NCBI RefSeq assembly: GCF_014204915.1
Contig: NZ_JACHMH010000001.1
Span: forward strand, 3,807,501-3,871,500
Source of the DNA: Crossiella cryophila
GTDB taxonomy: Bacteria; Actinomycetota; Actinomycetes; Mycobacteriales; Pseudonocardiaceae
Direction: 5' to 3'
DNA: 64,000 nucleotides
In this document: one piece after another, positions 1-11,156 of the stretch
Layout of the letters: every line of letters starts with the position of its first letter
Numbering within the stretch: position 1 is the stretch's first letter
Notes under the pieces: generated by a model
Told to the model about the DNA's origin: nothing
Databases searched by the model: none
What the model saw: only the letters and a program-made list of their open reading frames with translations
Made by a program: the position numbers and the translations under genes

Positions 1-2537
<2,537 letters not shown>

Positions 2538-2625
2538 CAAAGTTGCTACGCGTCCACTGTGTGGTTCTGAAAGAACCAACCTGGCACACCTGAGTGTGTG
2601 TTGATGGTTTGTGTTTTTTCATAGT

Positions 2626-2744
2626 GTTTCGGTGGTTATGGCGGAGGGGAAACGCCCGGTCCCATTCCGAACCCGGAAGCTAAGTCCTCCAGCGCCGATG
2701 GTACTGCATGCGTGAGCGTGTGGGAGAGTAGGACGCCGCCGAAC
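2626..2744 (+). rRNA. rrf: 5S ribosomal RNA
   Basis: A complete 5S gene follows the 23S by about 90 bases. It contains the conserved GGCGGAGGGGAAACGCCCGG and CCATTCCGAACCCGGAAG blocks, and its ends pair with each other (TTCGGTGG with CCGCCGAA). The spacer between 23S and 5S shows no tRNA. Confidence 0.96.
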
Positions 2745-2756
2745 TAAATTTGAGAA

Positions 2757-2799
2757 GGCTTCCGGCCTCGTGGGTTCGCCCCGGGGCCGGAAGCTTTTT
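2757..2799 (+). terminator. Rho-independent terminator of the rrn operon
   Basis: A long GC-rich stem (GCTTCCGGCC pairing with GGCCGGAAGC, with an inner extension) is followed by a run of five T, thirteen bases after the 5S gene. The following 185 bases up to the next gene show no clear feature. Confidence 0.9.
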
Positions 2800-2983
2800 C
2801 GCATTTTGGCGTTGTTCAGTGCCCTTTAGTGCATTGAATTCATTGACCGAAAATCGCAGAGTGCATGTTGCACATTGCCGGTCAAGGGTGCCGTTGTCAC
2901 CCGATCAGGTCGACAGTTCTGGCGGCTATTACTACAGTGGTCCGGTCCCTGCATATCCGCCGCATTAGTCGACAGCGGGAGCA

Positions 2984-4570
2984 ATGGCCGCGCGAACGTT
3001 CCGTGTGCTGACCACGACGACCCTGGTCGGGTTGTCGTTGCTGGTGGTCGTCACCAGTTCGGGGATCTTGTCCCCCTGGGCGTCGATGATCACGGACAAG
3101 GCGTTTCAGCTGGTAGCGGCCTTGTTCGCAGTGTTCGGGTACTCCTGGACCGCTCGGGGGCGGACCGGGGTGGGCCGGCGGTGGCGGAACTGGATGGCCG
3201 CGGCGAGCGTCGGGCTGGCCTTCGGGCTGGCGGCGCTGACCGTGGGCTCGATGGTCGGGATGACCCGGACAATCGCGATTGTCGCCTCGGCCGCCTTTGT
3301 CATCGCGCCATTGCTGTCCATGGCCGGCGTGGTCGAACTGGCCCGCGGCGAGCATTCCGAGGTGGCCGCGCCGGTGGCACGGCGGCGCTACGGCGGGGCG
3401 ATGCTGCTGGTGGACGCGCTGATCATCCTCGGCTCGCTGGCCTTCCTGTTCTGGGTGGCCTCGGCCATCCCCAGCGGGGCGCCGCGCTCCTGGTTCAGCA
3501 GTGGTCCCGGCATGATCACCCTGCTGGTGCACCCGGCCGCCTATGTGGTGCTGCTCGGCGTGGTCGCCACCCTGTCCCGGGTCCGGCAGACCGCGCGGCA
3601 GCTCCCGGTGGTCTTCCTCAGCGTGGCCTTCGCCTGCCAGTCCGCCTCCGGCTGGCTGTTCGCCTACCTGATCTCCAAGGGCACCGGGCATGTGCCGCCG
3701 ATCGCGGACGCCGGTTTCATGGCGGGCACCCTGATCTTCGCGCTGGCGCCGTGGGCGCCGGTGGACCGCGGGCCTGCGGGGCGGGACTCGGGCCGGTTGC
3801 AGGCCGGGGACTACCTGCACCTGGTGGTGCCGTACGTGCCGCTGGTGATCACCGGCGTGTTCATCGCGATCGGCACCGCACTGGGCATCCAACTGGGGAT
3901 GTGGCAGGTCTACCTGGGACTGTTCTGCGTCGGGCTGATCATGGTGCGCCAGCTGCTGACCTCAGCGGACAACATGCGACTGCTCAAACGCCTGCAGGAC
4001 AGCCAGCGGCAGCTCGAATACCAGGCCTACCACGACTCGCTCACCGGGCTGGCCAACCGGGTCGTCTTCCGGGACCGGCTCAGCGGGGCGATCCGCAGCC
4101 GGATCGACGAGCATCGGCCGCTGATGCTGCTGTTCATCGACGTGGACGACTTCAAGGCTGTCAATGACAGGTTCGGACATGCCGCGGGCGACGCGGTATT
4201 GCGCGCGGTCGGCGAACGGCTGCGCGGCTGCGTGGTCGCCACGGACACGGTGGCGCGGCTGGGCGGGGACGAGTTCGGGGTGCTGCTCGACGGCACCGAC
4301 CACCCGCCGGAAGAGGTCGGCGAGCGGGTGCTGTCCGCGTTGCAGGTGCCGTACGCGATCGCCGGGCAGCAGCACGTGGCCAGGGCGAGCATCGGCGTGG
4401 TGTGCCTGACCGTGTTCGAGCACGACCTGACCGCGGACAAGCTGCTCGGCCTGGCCGACGCGGCGATGTACTCGGCCAAGCGCCGCGGCAAGGGGCGGCT
4501 CATCGTGCACGGCACCGGGGTAGAGGTCACCGCGACCGCGACGCACCGGCCACTGGGCATCGGCGGCTGA
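2984..4570 (+). CDS. Membrane-bound diguanylate cyclase (GGDEF protein)
   Basis: 528 residues. The first 330 or so residues are a series of about eight to nine hydrophobic segments, so the protein sits in the cytoplasmic membrane. A short linker with a typical 'YHDSLTGLANR' entry leads into a GGDEF domain with the intact signature GGDEF at residues 427-431, predicted to make cyclic di-GMP from two GTP. The inhibitory RxxD site that normally precedes the signature reads VATD here, so product inhibition through that site is probably lost. There is no EAL domain. The membrane region matches no sensor family I recognise. ATG start at the head of the reading frame; the gene stands alone after the rRNA terminator. 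Confidence 0.85.
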   Translation: MAARTFRVLTTTTLVGLSLLVVVTSSGILSPWASMITDKAFQLVAALFAVFGYSWTARGRTGVGRRWRNWMAAASVGLAFGLAALTVGSMVGMTRTIAIVASAAFVIAPLLSMAGVVELARGEHSEVAAPVARRRYGGAMLLVDALIILGSLAFLFWVASAIPSGAPRSWFSSGPGMITLLVHPAAYVVLLGVVATLSRVRQTARQLPVVFLSVAFACQSASGWLFAYLISKGTGHVPPIADAGFMAGTLIFALAPWAPVDRGPAGRDSGRLQAGDYLHLVVPYVPLVITGVFIAIGTALGIQLGMWQVYLGLFCVGLIMVRQLLTSADNMRLLKRLQDSQRQLEYQAYHDSLTGLANRVVFRDRLSGAIRSRIDEHRPLMLLFIDVDDFKAVNDRFGHAAGDAVLRAVGERLRGCVVATDTVARLGGDEFGVLLDGTDHPPEEVGERVLSALQVPYAIAGQQHVARASIGVVCLTVFEHDLTADKLLGLADAAMYSAKRRGKGRLIVHGTGVEVTATATHRPLGIGG

Positions 4571-4740
4571 CCGCGCGAGGCGGCCGGGGCTATGGCGGCT
4601 GGTCGCCTCGCGGCCGCGGGGCAATGTCGGCTGGTCGCACGCGGCCGCGGGACAATGGCAGCTGGTCGCACGCCGCCGCTGGGCAATGTCGGCTGGCATC
4701 GCGAGGCGGCCGGGGCGAGCGCGGCTGACCGCGGCGGGTG
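4564..4740. repeat. Imperfect 31-bp tandem repeats
   Basis: About five and a half imperfect copies of a unit of roughly 31 bases, with core CGGCTGGTCGCACGCGGCCG followed by CGGGGCAATGT. Copies begin near 4564, 4596, 4628, 4659, 4690 and 4722. The array starts in the last codons of the GGDEF gene and runs to just before the end of the next gene on the opposite strand. No start codon with ribosome binding site was seen in it. Confidence 0.7.
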
Positions 4741-4755
4741 TGGGCGGGAACTGGG

Positions 4756-5295
4756 TCAGCAACCTCCGAGGTTCACCCGGAACGGGTCCAGCGAACCCAT
4801 CGGCACCGAATCGCCCGGCTGGTACAGCTCCACCGTCCGCTGTGATCGGAACGGCTCGCTGACCGGCGGGAACGTCCGGGCGCGGCCGACCAGCTGCAAC
4901 GGGGTCGAGGTCCGCAGGTGCAGGGCCCGGCCCGAACCGGGGGAACGCTCGATGTCCACCGCGCAGTGCAGGAACAGGGCGCTCACGCCGGGAGCCTCGG
5001 TGCCGCCGGTGTCCACCAGGCTGGTGGGGGCCGAGTCCGGTTCGGTTCGGGTGATGGTCACCTTGCCGAGTTGCGGATGATCGGCCAGCAGGTGGAAGCC
5101 CAGGACGCGGAGCCGGCTGCGGCCGTCGACAGAGGCCTCGGCGCGCAGGCGCAGGCCGCCGGAGAAGAACAACAGGACCGGGCGGTGGCCGAGTTGCAGG
5201 CCGACCCGGGGTGCGAAGGCCAGTAGCGGCACCTCGGTGCCGGGCTTCGGCGGTGTGGACCGCCGGGCGAGCTGTACTGGTGCGTTGCCCTCCAC
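4756..5295 (-). CDS. Conserved-looking protein of unknown function
   Basis: 179 residues, no family recognised. The reading frame has actinobacterial codon use and a convincing start: GTG at 5295 preceded by GGGAGG at seven bases. There is no signal peptide or clear membrane segment. The protein alternates short hydrophobic and polar stretches (for example 'VLLFFSGGLRLRAEA'), which suggests a beta-rich fold. It is transcribed away from the peptide transporter operon that starts at 5434, sharing a 138-base intergenic region with it. Its 3' end abuts the tandem-repeat tract. Confidence 0.6.
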   Translation of the reverse strand: MEGNAPVQLARRSTPPKPGTEVPLLAFAPRVGLQLGHRPVLLFFSGGLRLRAEASVDGRSRLRVLGFHLLADHPQLGKVTITRTEPDSAPTSLVDTGGTEAPGVSALFLHCAVDIERSPGSGRALHLRTSTPLQLVGRARTFPPVSEPFRSQRTVELYQPGDSVPMGSLDPFRVNLGGC

Positions 5296-5433
5296 GTTCG
5301 AACCTCCCTACCCCAGTACTGACAACGCGTTCTCTGCGCAAGCTAACCCGGGATGACACACACCACCGGACTCAGTGCGGATTTGCACCCGTTGGGGGCG
5401 GCCAACGGTCGGTGAAAGCCGTAGTGTGCCGAC

Positions 5434-6939
5434 ATGCGACGATCATCCAGCGGACTGCGCGCGGTCGCGTCGCTTCTCGTCCTCAGCGTCGTTTTCACCG
5501 GATGTTCGGCGGGTGAACGTGCCGTCGCACCGGCCGATCCGAACACCGTGAGCATCGGTTTCACCGCTGAGCCGCAGAACTTCGACTTCACCAGGACCGA
5601 CGGGGCCGCCATCCCACAGGTGTTGCTCGGCAACGTCTACGAGGGTCTGGTCAAGCGGGACGAGGGGGGCCGGATCGCGGCGGGACTGGCCGAATCGTGG
5701 ACGGTGAGTCCCGATCGGACGGTCTACGACTTCCGACTGAGGCCGAATGTCCGCTTCGCGAACGGGGCGCCGTTCAGCGCCGAGGACGTGAAGTTCAGCC
5801 TGGAGCGGGTACGCACCGACTGGGCGGTCTCCCTCAAGTCCACAATGGACGTTCTACGCCAGGTCGAGGTGGTCTCCCCGCTGCACGCCAGGGTGGTGCT
5901 GAGCAGGCCGAGCAACGGCTGGCTGTTCGCCATGACCGGGCGGGTGGGCGCGATGTTCTCCCCGACCGGCGTCAACGAGCTGGGCACCCGGCCGGTGGGC
6001 ACCGGACCGTATGAGGTGTTCTCCCGGACCAGGGGCGATTCCATCGTGCTGCGGGCCCGCGAGGGCTACTGGGGAGCGCGGCCGACCTACACCACCGTGG
6101 CGCTGAAGTACTTCCGCGATCCGACCGCGCTGAACAACGCGCTGCTGAGCAACGGCATCGACGTGATCGCCACCGTCGGCGCGCCGGACTCGATCCCGCA
6201 GTTCACCCAGGACCGCCGGTTCACCGTGCTGGAGGGCACCACCAACGGCGAGGTGGTGCTGTCCTTCAACAACCGCCGCGCGCCGCTGTCGGATGTGCGG
6301 GTGCGCCGGGCACTGACCCACGCCATCGACCGGGCCGCGTTGCTGCGACTGGCCTGGGCCGGGCGAGGGGTGCTGATCGGCAGCATGGTCCCACCGACCG
6401 ATCCCTGGTTCGAGGACCTCACCGGCGTCACGCCCTACGATCCGGACCAGGCGCGGAAACTGCTGCGCGAGGCCGGGGTGAGCGGGCTGAACCTGACCCT
6501 GCGCATCCCGAACCTGCCCTACGCCATCTCCTCCGCCCAGGTGATCAAGTCCTACCTCGACAAGGTCGGCGTGACCGTGGGCATCGAGCCGGTGGACTTC
6601 CCCTCGGTGTGGCTCAAGCAGGTCTTCACCGAACACGACTTCGACCTGTCCATCGTGCAGCACGTCGAGGCCCGCGACATCGACAGCTTCGGCAACCCCA
6701 ACTACTACTGGGGCTACGACAACCCGGCCGTGCGCACCCTGCTGGACCGGGCCGACCAGGTCGACCCGGACACCCAGAACCGGCTGATGCGGGAGGCGGC
6801 CCGGACCATCGCCACGGACGCCGCCGCCTGCTGGCTGTTCGTCTTCCCCAACCTGGTGGTGGCCAGGACCAAGGTGACCGGGCTGCCGCGCAACGAGATC
6901 GGCGAGTCCTTCGAGTTCGCCCGGCTGGGCAGGCAGTGA
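5434..6939 (+). CDS. Peptide/nickel-type ABC transporter substrate-binding lipoprotein
   Basis: 501 residues with a lipoprotein signal peptide: an Arg-rich start, a hydrophobic stretch and the lipobox FTGC with Cys24 as lipid anchor. The rest is the solute-binding family 5 fold (oligopeptide, dipeptide or nickel binding proteins). It shows the usual early 'PQNFDFTRTDGA' region, 'GLAESWTVSPDRTVYDFRLRP' and 'VRRALTHAIDRAALL' blocks. It is the first gene of a coupled operon with two permeases and two ATPases and should deliver its ligand to them. The ligand cannot be read from the sequence; a peptide is the family default. Its stop overlaps the next start (GTGA). Confidence 0.9.
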   Translation: MRRSSSGLRAVASLLVLSVVFTGCSAGERAVAPADPNTVSIGFTAEPQNFDFTRTDGAAIPQVLLGNVYEGLVKRDEGGRIAAGLAESWTVSPDRTVYDFRLRPNVRFANGAPFSAEDVKFSLERVRTDWAVSLKSTMDVLRQVEVVSPLHARVVLSRPSNGWLFAMTGRVGAMFSPTGVNELGTRPVGTGPYEVFSRTRGDSIVLRAREGYWGARPTYTTVALKYFRDPTALNNALLSNGIDVIATVGAPDSIPQFTQDRRFTVLEGTTNGEVVLSFNNRRAPLSDVRVRRALTHAIDRAALLRLAWAGRGVLIGSMVPPTDPWFEDLTGVTPYDPDQARKLLREAGVSGLNLTLRIPNLPYAISSAQVIKSYLDKVGVTVGIEPVDFPSVWLKQVFTEHDFDLSIVQHVEARDIDSFGNPNYYWGYDNPAVRTLLDRADQVDPDTQNRLMREAARTIATDAAACWLFVFPNLVVARTKVTGLPRNEIGESFEFARLGRQ

Positions 6940-7895
6940 CCGCGGCGATGCTGCCGCGACTGGCCCGGCGTACGGCGATCCTGCTGGTCAGCACGCTGAT
7001 CGCGTCCGTGGTGGTGTTCGCCTTCCTGGCCCTGCTGCCCGGTGATCCGGCCCAGGTGGCGCTGGGTCTGAGTGCCTCGCCCGAGCTGCTCGAACAGACC
7101 CGGCGCGAGTTCGGCACCGACCGGCCGCCGCTCACCCAGTACCTGGACTGGCTCGGCGGGTTCGTCACCGGCGAGTTCGGCCGCTCCTACGTGACCAGGG
7201 AACCGATCGGCCCGCAGCTGATGGACCGGCTCGGCGTGACGATGTGGCTGGTCGGGGCCGGGATGCTGGTGGCGCTGCTGATCGCGGTGCCTGCCGGGGT
7301 GTACGCGGCGATGGCACGGCGGCGGGCCGGTGGGGTCGCGGTGTCCTGGCTGAGCCAGCTCGGCCTGGCCGTGCCCGGGTTCATCGCGGGCATCCTGCTG
7401 GTGCAGCTCTTCGCGGTGCGCTGGCAGCTGCTGCCGGCCGGCGGCTGGACGCCGCCGGTGCGGGATCCACTGGAATTCCTGCGTGGACTGGTGCTGCCCG
7501 CGCTGGCCCTCGGGCTGGTGCAGGGCGCGGTGCTGACCAGGTACGTGCGCTCCGCGGTGCTGGATGTGTCCACAGAGGACTATCTGCGCACGGCGCGGGC
7601 GAAGGGGCACACCAGGTTCAGCGCGCTGCTGCGGCACGGGCTGCGCAACGCCGCCGGGCCGGTGCTCACCGTGCTCGGCCTCCAGCTCACCACGCTGCTG
7701 ATCGGCGCGGTGGTGGTGGAGCGGGTGTTCGTGCTGCCGGGGCTGGGCAGCCTGCTGCTGGACGGGGTCGCGGCCAGGGACCTGCTGGTGGTGCAGAACG
7801 TGGTGATGGTGCTGGTGTGCGCGGTGCTGCTGGTCAACTTCGCGGTGGACGTGCTGCACACGGTGCTCAACCCTCGGCTGCGGCAGGCCACGTGA
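6936..7895 (+). CDS. ABC transporter permease, DppB/OppB type
   Basis: 319 residues from a GTG at 6936 that overlaps the stop of the binding-protein gene in GTGA, a sign of translational coupling; an ATG at 6948 is the alternative. It has the N-terminal 'ARRTAILLVSTLIASVVVFA' helix and the 'LLPGDPA' loop typical of DppB-type permeases, then five further membrane segments. The cytoplasmic EAA-type loop reads 'YLRTARAKG..RFSALLRHGLRNA'. It pairs with the next gene product to form the membrane channel. Confidence 0.9.
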   Translation: MTAAMLPRLARRTAILLVSTLIASVVVFAFLALLPGDPAQVALGLSASPELLEQTRREFGTDRPPLTQYLDWLGGFVTGEFGRSYVTREPIGPQLMDRLGVTMWLVGAGMLVALLIAVPAGVYAAMARRRAGGVAVSWLSQLGLAVPGFIAGILLVQLFAVRWQLLPAGGWTPPVRDPLEFLRGLVLPALALGLVQGAVLTRYVRSAVLDVSTEDYLRTARAKGHTRFSALLRHGLRNAAGPVLTVLGLQLTTLLIGAVVVERVFVLPGLGSLLLDGVAARDLLVVQNVVMVLVCAVLLVNFAVDVLHTVLNPRLRQAT

Positions 7896-8719
7896 GCGCG
7901 CGCCAGGGCCGCTCGGCCAGCCTGTGGGCCGGGACCGTCCTCATCGGACTCGTGGGCTGCGCCGCGCTGCTGTCGCTGCTGTGGACCCCGCACGACCCGA
8001 CGCTGGTGGACGCCACGCTGCGGCTGACCGGGCCCGGCCCGGAGTACTGGCTGGGCACCGACCGGTTCGGCCGCGACATCGTCAGCCAGCTCATGATCGG
8101 CGCGCAGACCACGCTGCTGATCGGACTGGTCTCGGTGGGCGCGGCGGCGCTGATCGGCACCCCGCTCGGCGTGCTGGCCGCACTCGGGCCCGGCTGGCTG
8201 GACGAGCTGGTGATGCGGGCCAACGACCTGCTGCTGGCCTTCCCGACCCTGTTGCTGGCCATCATGTTCGGCGCCGTCTTCGGTGCGGACACCTCCACCG
8301 CGATGATCGCCATCGGCATCGCCACCGTGCCCGGGTTCGCCCGGATCGCCAGGGCGGCCACCGCGCAGGTGCGCTCGGCGGAGTTCGTGCTGGCCGCGCG
8401 GGCCGCCGGGCGCGGGCGGACCGGGATCGCGGTGCGGCACGTGCTGCCCAACATCGGCGGCCTGGTCATCGTGCAGGGCTCGGTGTCCTTCGCGATCGCG
8501 GTGCTGGCCGAGGCCGCCCTGTCCTACCTGGGCTTCGGCACCCGGCCGCCGACGCCGAGCTGGGGCCGGATGCTGCAGGAGTCCCAGGAACTGCTGTCGG
8601 TGGAACCGCGGCTGGCGGTGGCGCCCGGGATCGCGATCGCGGTGGCGGTGCTGGGGTTCAACCTGCTCGGCGACGGGTTGCGGGACCGGTTCGACCCTCG
8701 GCTGGTGAGTCGGTCATGA
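7892..8719 (+). CDS. ABC transporter permease, DppC/OppC type
   Basis: 275 residues. The GTG start at 7892 overlaps the stop of the preceding gene (GTGA). It carries the DppC hallmarks 'HWLGTDRFGRD'-like sequence ('YWLGTDRFGRDIVSQLMIGA'), several membrane segments and the EAA loop 'SAEFVLAARAAGRGRTGIAVRHVLPN'. It is the second half of the membrane channel of this importer. Confidence 0.9.
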   Translation: MSARQGRSASLWAGTVLIGLVGCAALLSLLWTPHDPTLVDATLRLTGPGPEYWLGTDRFGRDIVSQLMIGAQTTLLIGLVSVGAAALIGTPLGVLAALGPGWLDELVMRANDLLLAFPTLLLAIMFGAVFGADTSTAMIAIGIATVPGFARIARAATAQVRSAEFVLAARAAGRGRTGIAVRHVLPNIGGLVIVQGSVSFAIAVLAEAALSYLGFGTRPPTPSWGRMLQESQELLSVEPRLAVAPGIAIAVAVLGFNLLGDGLRDRFDPRLVSRS

Positions 8720-9540
8720 GTGTGCTGAGCGTGGCGGAGCTGACCGTGTCCACTGCGCATCGCGCGCTGGTGCGCGGGGTGTCCTTCGAGGTGGCGCGGG
8801 GCGAGCGGGTCGGCTTGATCGGCGAGTCCGGGTCCGGCAAGACGATGACCGCGGCCGCGGTGATGGGGCTGCTGCCCGAGGGCGTGCGGGCCACCGGGTC
8901 GGTGCGACTGTCCGGAGTGGACGGTGACCTGCTCCGGCTGCGGGAGCGGGAACTGGCCAGGGTGCGCGGGCGGCGGATGGCCATGGTCTTCCAGGAACCG
9001 ATGACCGCGCTCAACCCGGCCATGCGGGTGGGCAGGCAGGTCGCCGAGGCGATGACCCTGCACCGCACCAGGACCCGCCGCGCGGCCAAGGCGGCCGCGG
9101 TGGAGTTGCTGGACCAGGTGCGGCTGCCCGATCCGGAGATCACCGCGCGGGCCTACCCGCACGAGCTGTCCGGCGGGCAGCGGCAGCGGGTGCTGCTGGC
9201 GATGGCCCTTGCCAACGACCCCGAGGTGCTGATCTGCGATGAGCCGACCACCGCGCTGGACGTCACCGTGCAGGCCAAGCTGCTCAAACTGATCCGCGCG
9301 GTGACCGAGGAACGTGGCACCGCGCTGCTGTTCATCACGCACGACCTGGCCGTGGTCGCCGACATGTGCGAGCGGGTGCTGGTCATGCACGGCGGCCGGG
9401 TGGTCGACGCGGGCCCGCTGCCCGGCCTGTTCACCAGCCCGCGCCACCCCTACACCCAGGGCCTGCTGGCAGCATCCGACCTGGAGAAACTCGACGAGCA
9501 CGGGAAACTGCGCACGATCACCTGGAATGGCGATGACTGA
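8716..9540 (+). CDS. ABC transporter ATP-binding protein, DppD/OppD type
   Basis: 274 residues. ATG at 8716 overlaps the upstream stop (ATGA). Walker A reads GESGSGKT, the signature LSGGQRQR, Walker B VLICDEPTTALD, with the switch His in 'FITHDLAVVA'. The C-terminal segment ends with 'HPYTQGLLAA', typical of oligopeptide transporter ATPases, although the usual Cys-rich Fe-S extension of some DppD proteins is not evident. It powers the permease pair encoded upstream. Confidence 0.92.
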   Translation: MSVLSVAELTVSTAHRALVRGVSFEVARGERVGLIGESGSGKTMTAAAVMGLLPEGVRATGSVRLSGVDGDLLRLRERELARVRGRRMAMVFQEPMTALNPAMRVGRQVAEAMTLHRTRTRRAAKAAAVELLDQVRLPDPEITARAYPHELSGGQRQRVLLAMALANDPEVLICDEPTTALDVTVQAKLLKLIRAVTEERGTALLFITHDLAVVADMCERVLVMHGGRVVDAGPLPGLFTSPRHPYTQGLLAASDLEKLDEHGKLRTITWNGDD

Positions 9541-10342
9541 ACCCCTCATCCAGGTCCGCGGGCTGCACCGCACCTACCGGCGGACCCGCACCTCGCTGCT
9601 GCGGTCCGGCGCCGAGATCCCGGCACTGCGCGAGCTGTCCTTCGACATCGCCGCCGGGCAGCGCTTCGGCGTGGTCGGCGAATCAGGGTCGGGCAAGTCC
9701 ACGCTGGTCCGGCTGCTGGCCGCGCTGGACAAACCCACCGCAGGGTCGATCCGGTTCCAGGGCAAGGAGATCACCGGACTGCCCGAACGGCGGCTCGGGT
9801 TCCTGCGCCGGGAACTGCAATTGGTGTTCCAGGACCCGATGGGCTCGCTCAACCCCCGGCTGCGGGTCGGCGACATCATCAGCGAACCCCTGGTGGTGCA
9901 AGGCATCCCCGGCCGGAAGGAACGGGTGGCCGAGTTGCTGGCCGCGGTCGGGCTGCCGGTGGACGCCGCCGACGGGTATCCGCATCAGTTCTCCGGTGGG
10001 CAGCGGCAGCGGATCTCCATCGCCCGCGCGCTCGCGCCCAAGCCCAGCGTGCTGATCGCGGACGAGCCGGTCAGCGCCCTGGACGTCTCGGTGCGGGCGC
10101 AGATCCTCAACCTGCTCGACGACCTGGTCCGCCAGTACGCGCTGACCCTGGTGTTCGTCTCGCACGACCTCGGCGTGGTGCGGCACGTCTGCGACACCGT
10201 GGCCGTGCTGCGCCGCGGCGAACTCGTCGAGCTGGGACCGGTGGCGACGGTCTACGGCGCGCCCCAACAGGACTACACCGCAGGGCTGATCGCCGCCGCG
10301 CCGAGCCTGGCGCGGTCGCTGGCCCGGTTCGACCCAGAGTGA
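9533..10342 (+). CDS. ABC transporter ATP-binding protein, DppF/OppF type
   Basis: 269 residues from ATG at 9533, which overlaps the end of the previous gene; an in-frame ATG at 9527 is equally possible. Walker A GESGSGKS, signature FSGGQRQR, Walker B VLIADEPVSALD and switch region 'FVSHDLGVVRHVCD' are intact. It forms the heterodimeric motor with the preceding ATPase. A 26-base gap separates it from the dehydrogenase gene, so the two catabolic genes that follow are probably in the same transcript. Confidence 0.92.
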   Translation: MTEPLIQVRGLHRTYRRTRTSLLRSGAEIPALRELSFDIAAGQRFGVVGESGSGKSTLVRLLAALDKPTAGSIRFQGKEITGLPERRLGFLRRELQLVFQDPMGSLNPRLRVGDIISEPLVVQGIPGRKERVAELLAAVGLPVDAADGYPHQFSGGQRQRISIARALAPKPSVLIADEPVSALDVSVRAQILNLLDDLVRQYALTLVFVSHDLGVVRHVCDTVAVLRRGELVELGPVATVYGAPQQDYTAGLIAAAPSLARSLARFDPE

Positions 10343-10368
10343 TTCGGCCAGAGTGAGGAGTGTCCACA

Positions 10369-11142
10369 ATGGACTATTCGAGCCTGTTCCGGTTGGACGG
10401 CAAGACCGCCGTGGTGCTCGGCGGCGGCAGCGGCATCGGCCGTGAGTCCGCACGGGCACTGGCCGCGCACGGCGCGAAAGTCGTGTGCGCGGACTACAAC
10501 CAGGTCACCGCAAGGGAAACCGCCGAACTGATCGGCCCGGCCGCCAGCGCGGTCCAGCTCGACGTGCTGGACTCCGACGCGCTGGCCAAGGCCGCGGCCA
10601 GCCTCGGTCAGATCGACATCGTGGTGCTCACCGCAGCGGTCAACGTGCGCAAACGGCTGCTGGACTACACCCGCGCCGAATTCGACCGGGTGATCGCGCT
10701 GAACCTGACCGCCACCTTCGAGGTGGTGCGGGCCTTCGGCGGGGCCATGGTCGAACGCGGCAGCGGCAGCATCATCGCCTTCTCCTCCATCCGCGCGGTC
10801 ACCGTGGAACCGGGGCAGGGCGCCTACGCCGCGACCAAGGCCGGCATGGTGCAGCTGCTGCGCACCGCGGCCGCGGAGTTCGGGCCCGCCGGGGTGCGGG
10901 TGAACGCGATCGCGCCCGGCGTGGTGGAGACCCCGCTGACCCAGCAGATCAAGAACAGTCCCGAGTGGTACCAGGCGTACGCCGACAAGAACGCGCTCGG
11001 CCGATGGGCCAAACCGCAGGAGCTGGCCGGGGCGGTGGTGTACCTGGCCTCGGAGGCGGCCAGCTACGTCACCGGCGCGGTGCTCAGCGTGGACGGCGGC
11101 TGGACCGCCGTCGACGGCCGCTTCGACCCGCCGGCGAGCTGA
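10369..11142 (+). CDS. Short-chain dehydrogenase/reductase
   Basis: 257 residues. ATG at 10369 is chosen because GAGGAG lies nine bases upstream; the GTG at 10360 would sit on that ribosome binding site. It has the classical SDR pattern: cofactor loop GGGSGIG near residue 18, 'NLTATF', a catalytic Ser in 'IIAFSSIRA', and YxxxK as YAATK, followed by 'VNAIAPGVVETPL' and a C-terminal 'VDGGW'. It therefore uses NAD(P)H to oxidise or reduce a hydroxyl/carbonyl. The substrate is unknown. Its position after a peptide importer and before an amidase suggests breakdown or modification of an imported amide compound. Confidence 0.88.
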   Translation: MDYSSLFRLDGKTAVVLGGGSGIGRESARALAAHGAKVVCADYNQVTARETAELIGPAASAVQLDVLDSDALAKAAASLGQIDIVVLTAAVNVRKRLLDYTRAEFDRVIALNLTATFEVVRAFGGAMVERGSGSIIAFSSIRAVTVEPGQGAYAATKAGMVQLLRTAAAEFGPAGVRVNAIAPGVVETPLTQQIKNSPEWYQAYADKNALGRWAKPQELAGAVVYLASEAASYVTGAVLSVDGGWTAVDGRFDPPAS

Positions 11143-11156
11143 GAGGAAACCCCGGT

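Noticed and set aside
10369-11142. Dihydroxybenzoate dehydrogenase (EntA-like) for the siderophore
   Set aside because: The dehydrogenase is in the peptide-importer operon without an iron box, and the pathway here starts from salicylate, which needs no EntA or EntB.
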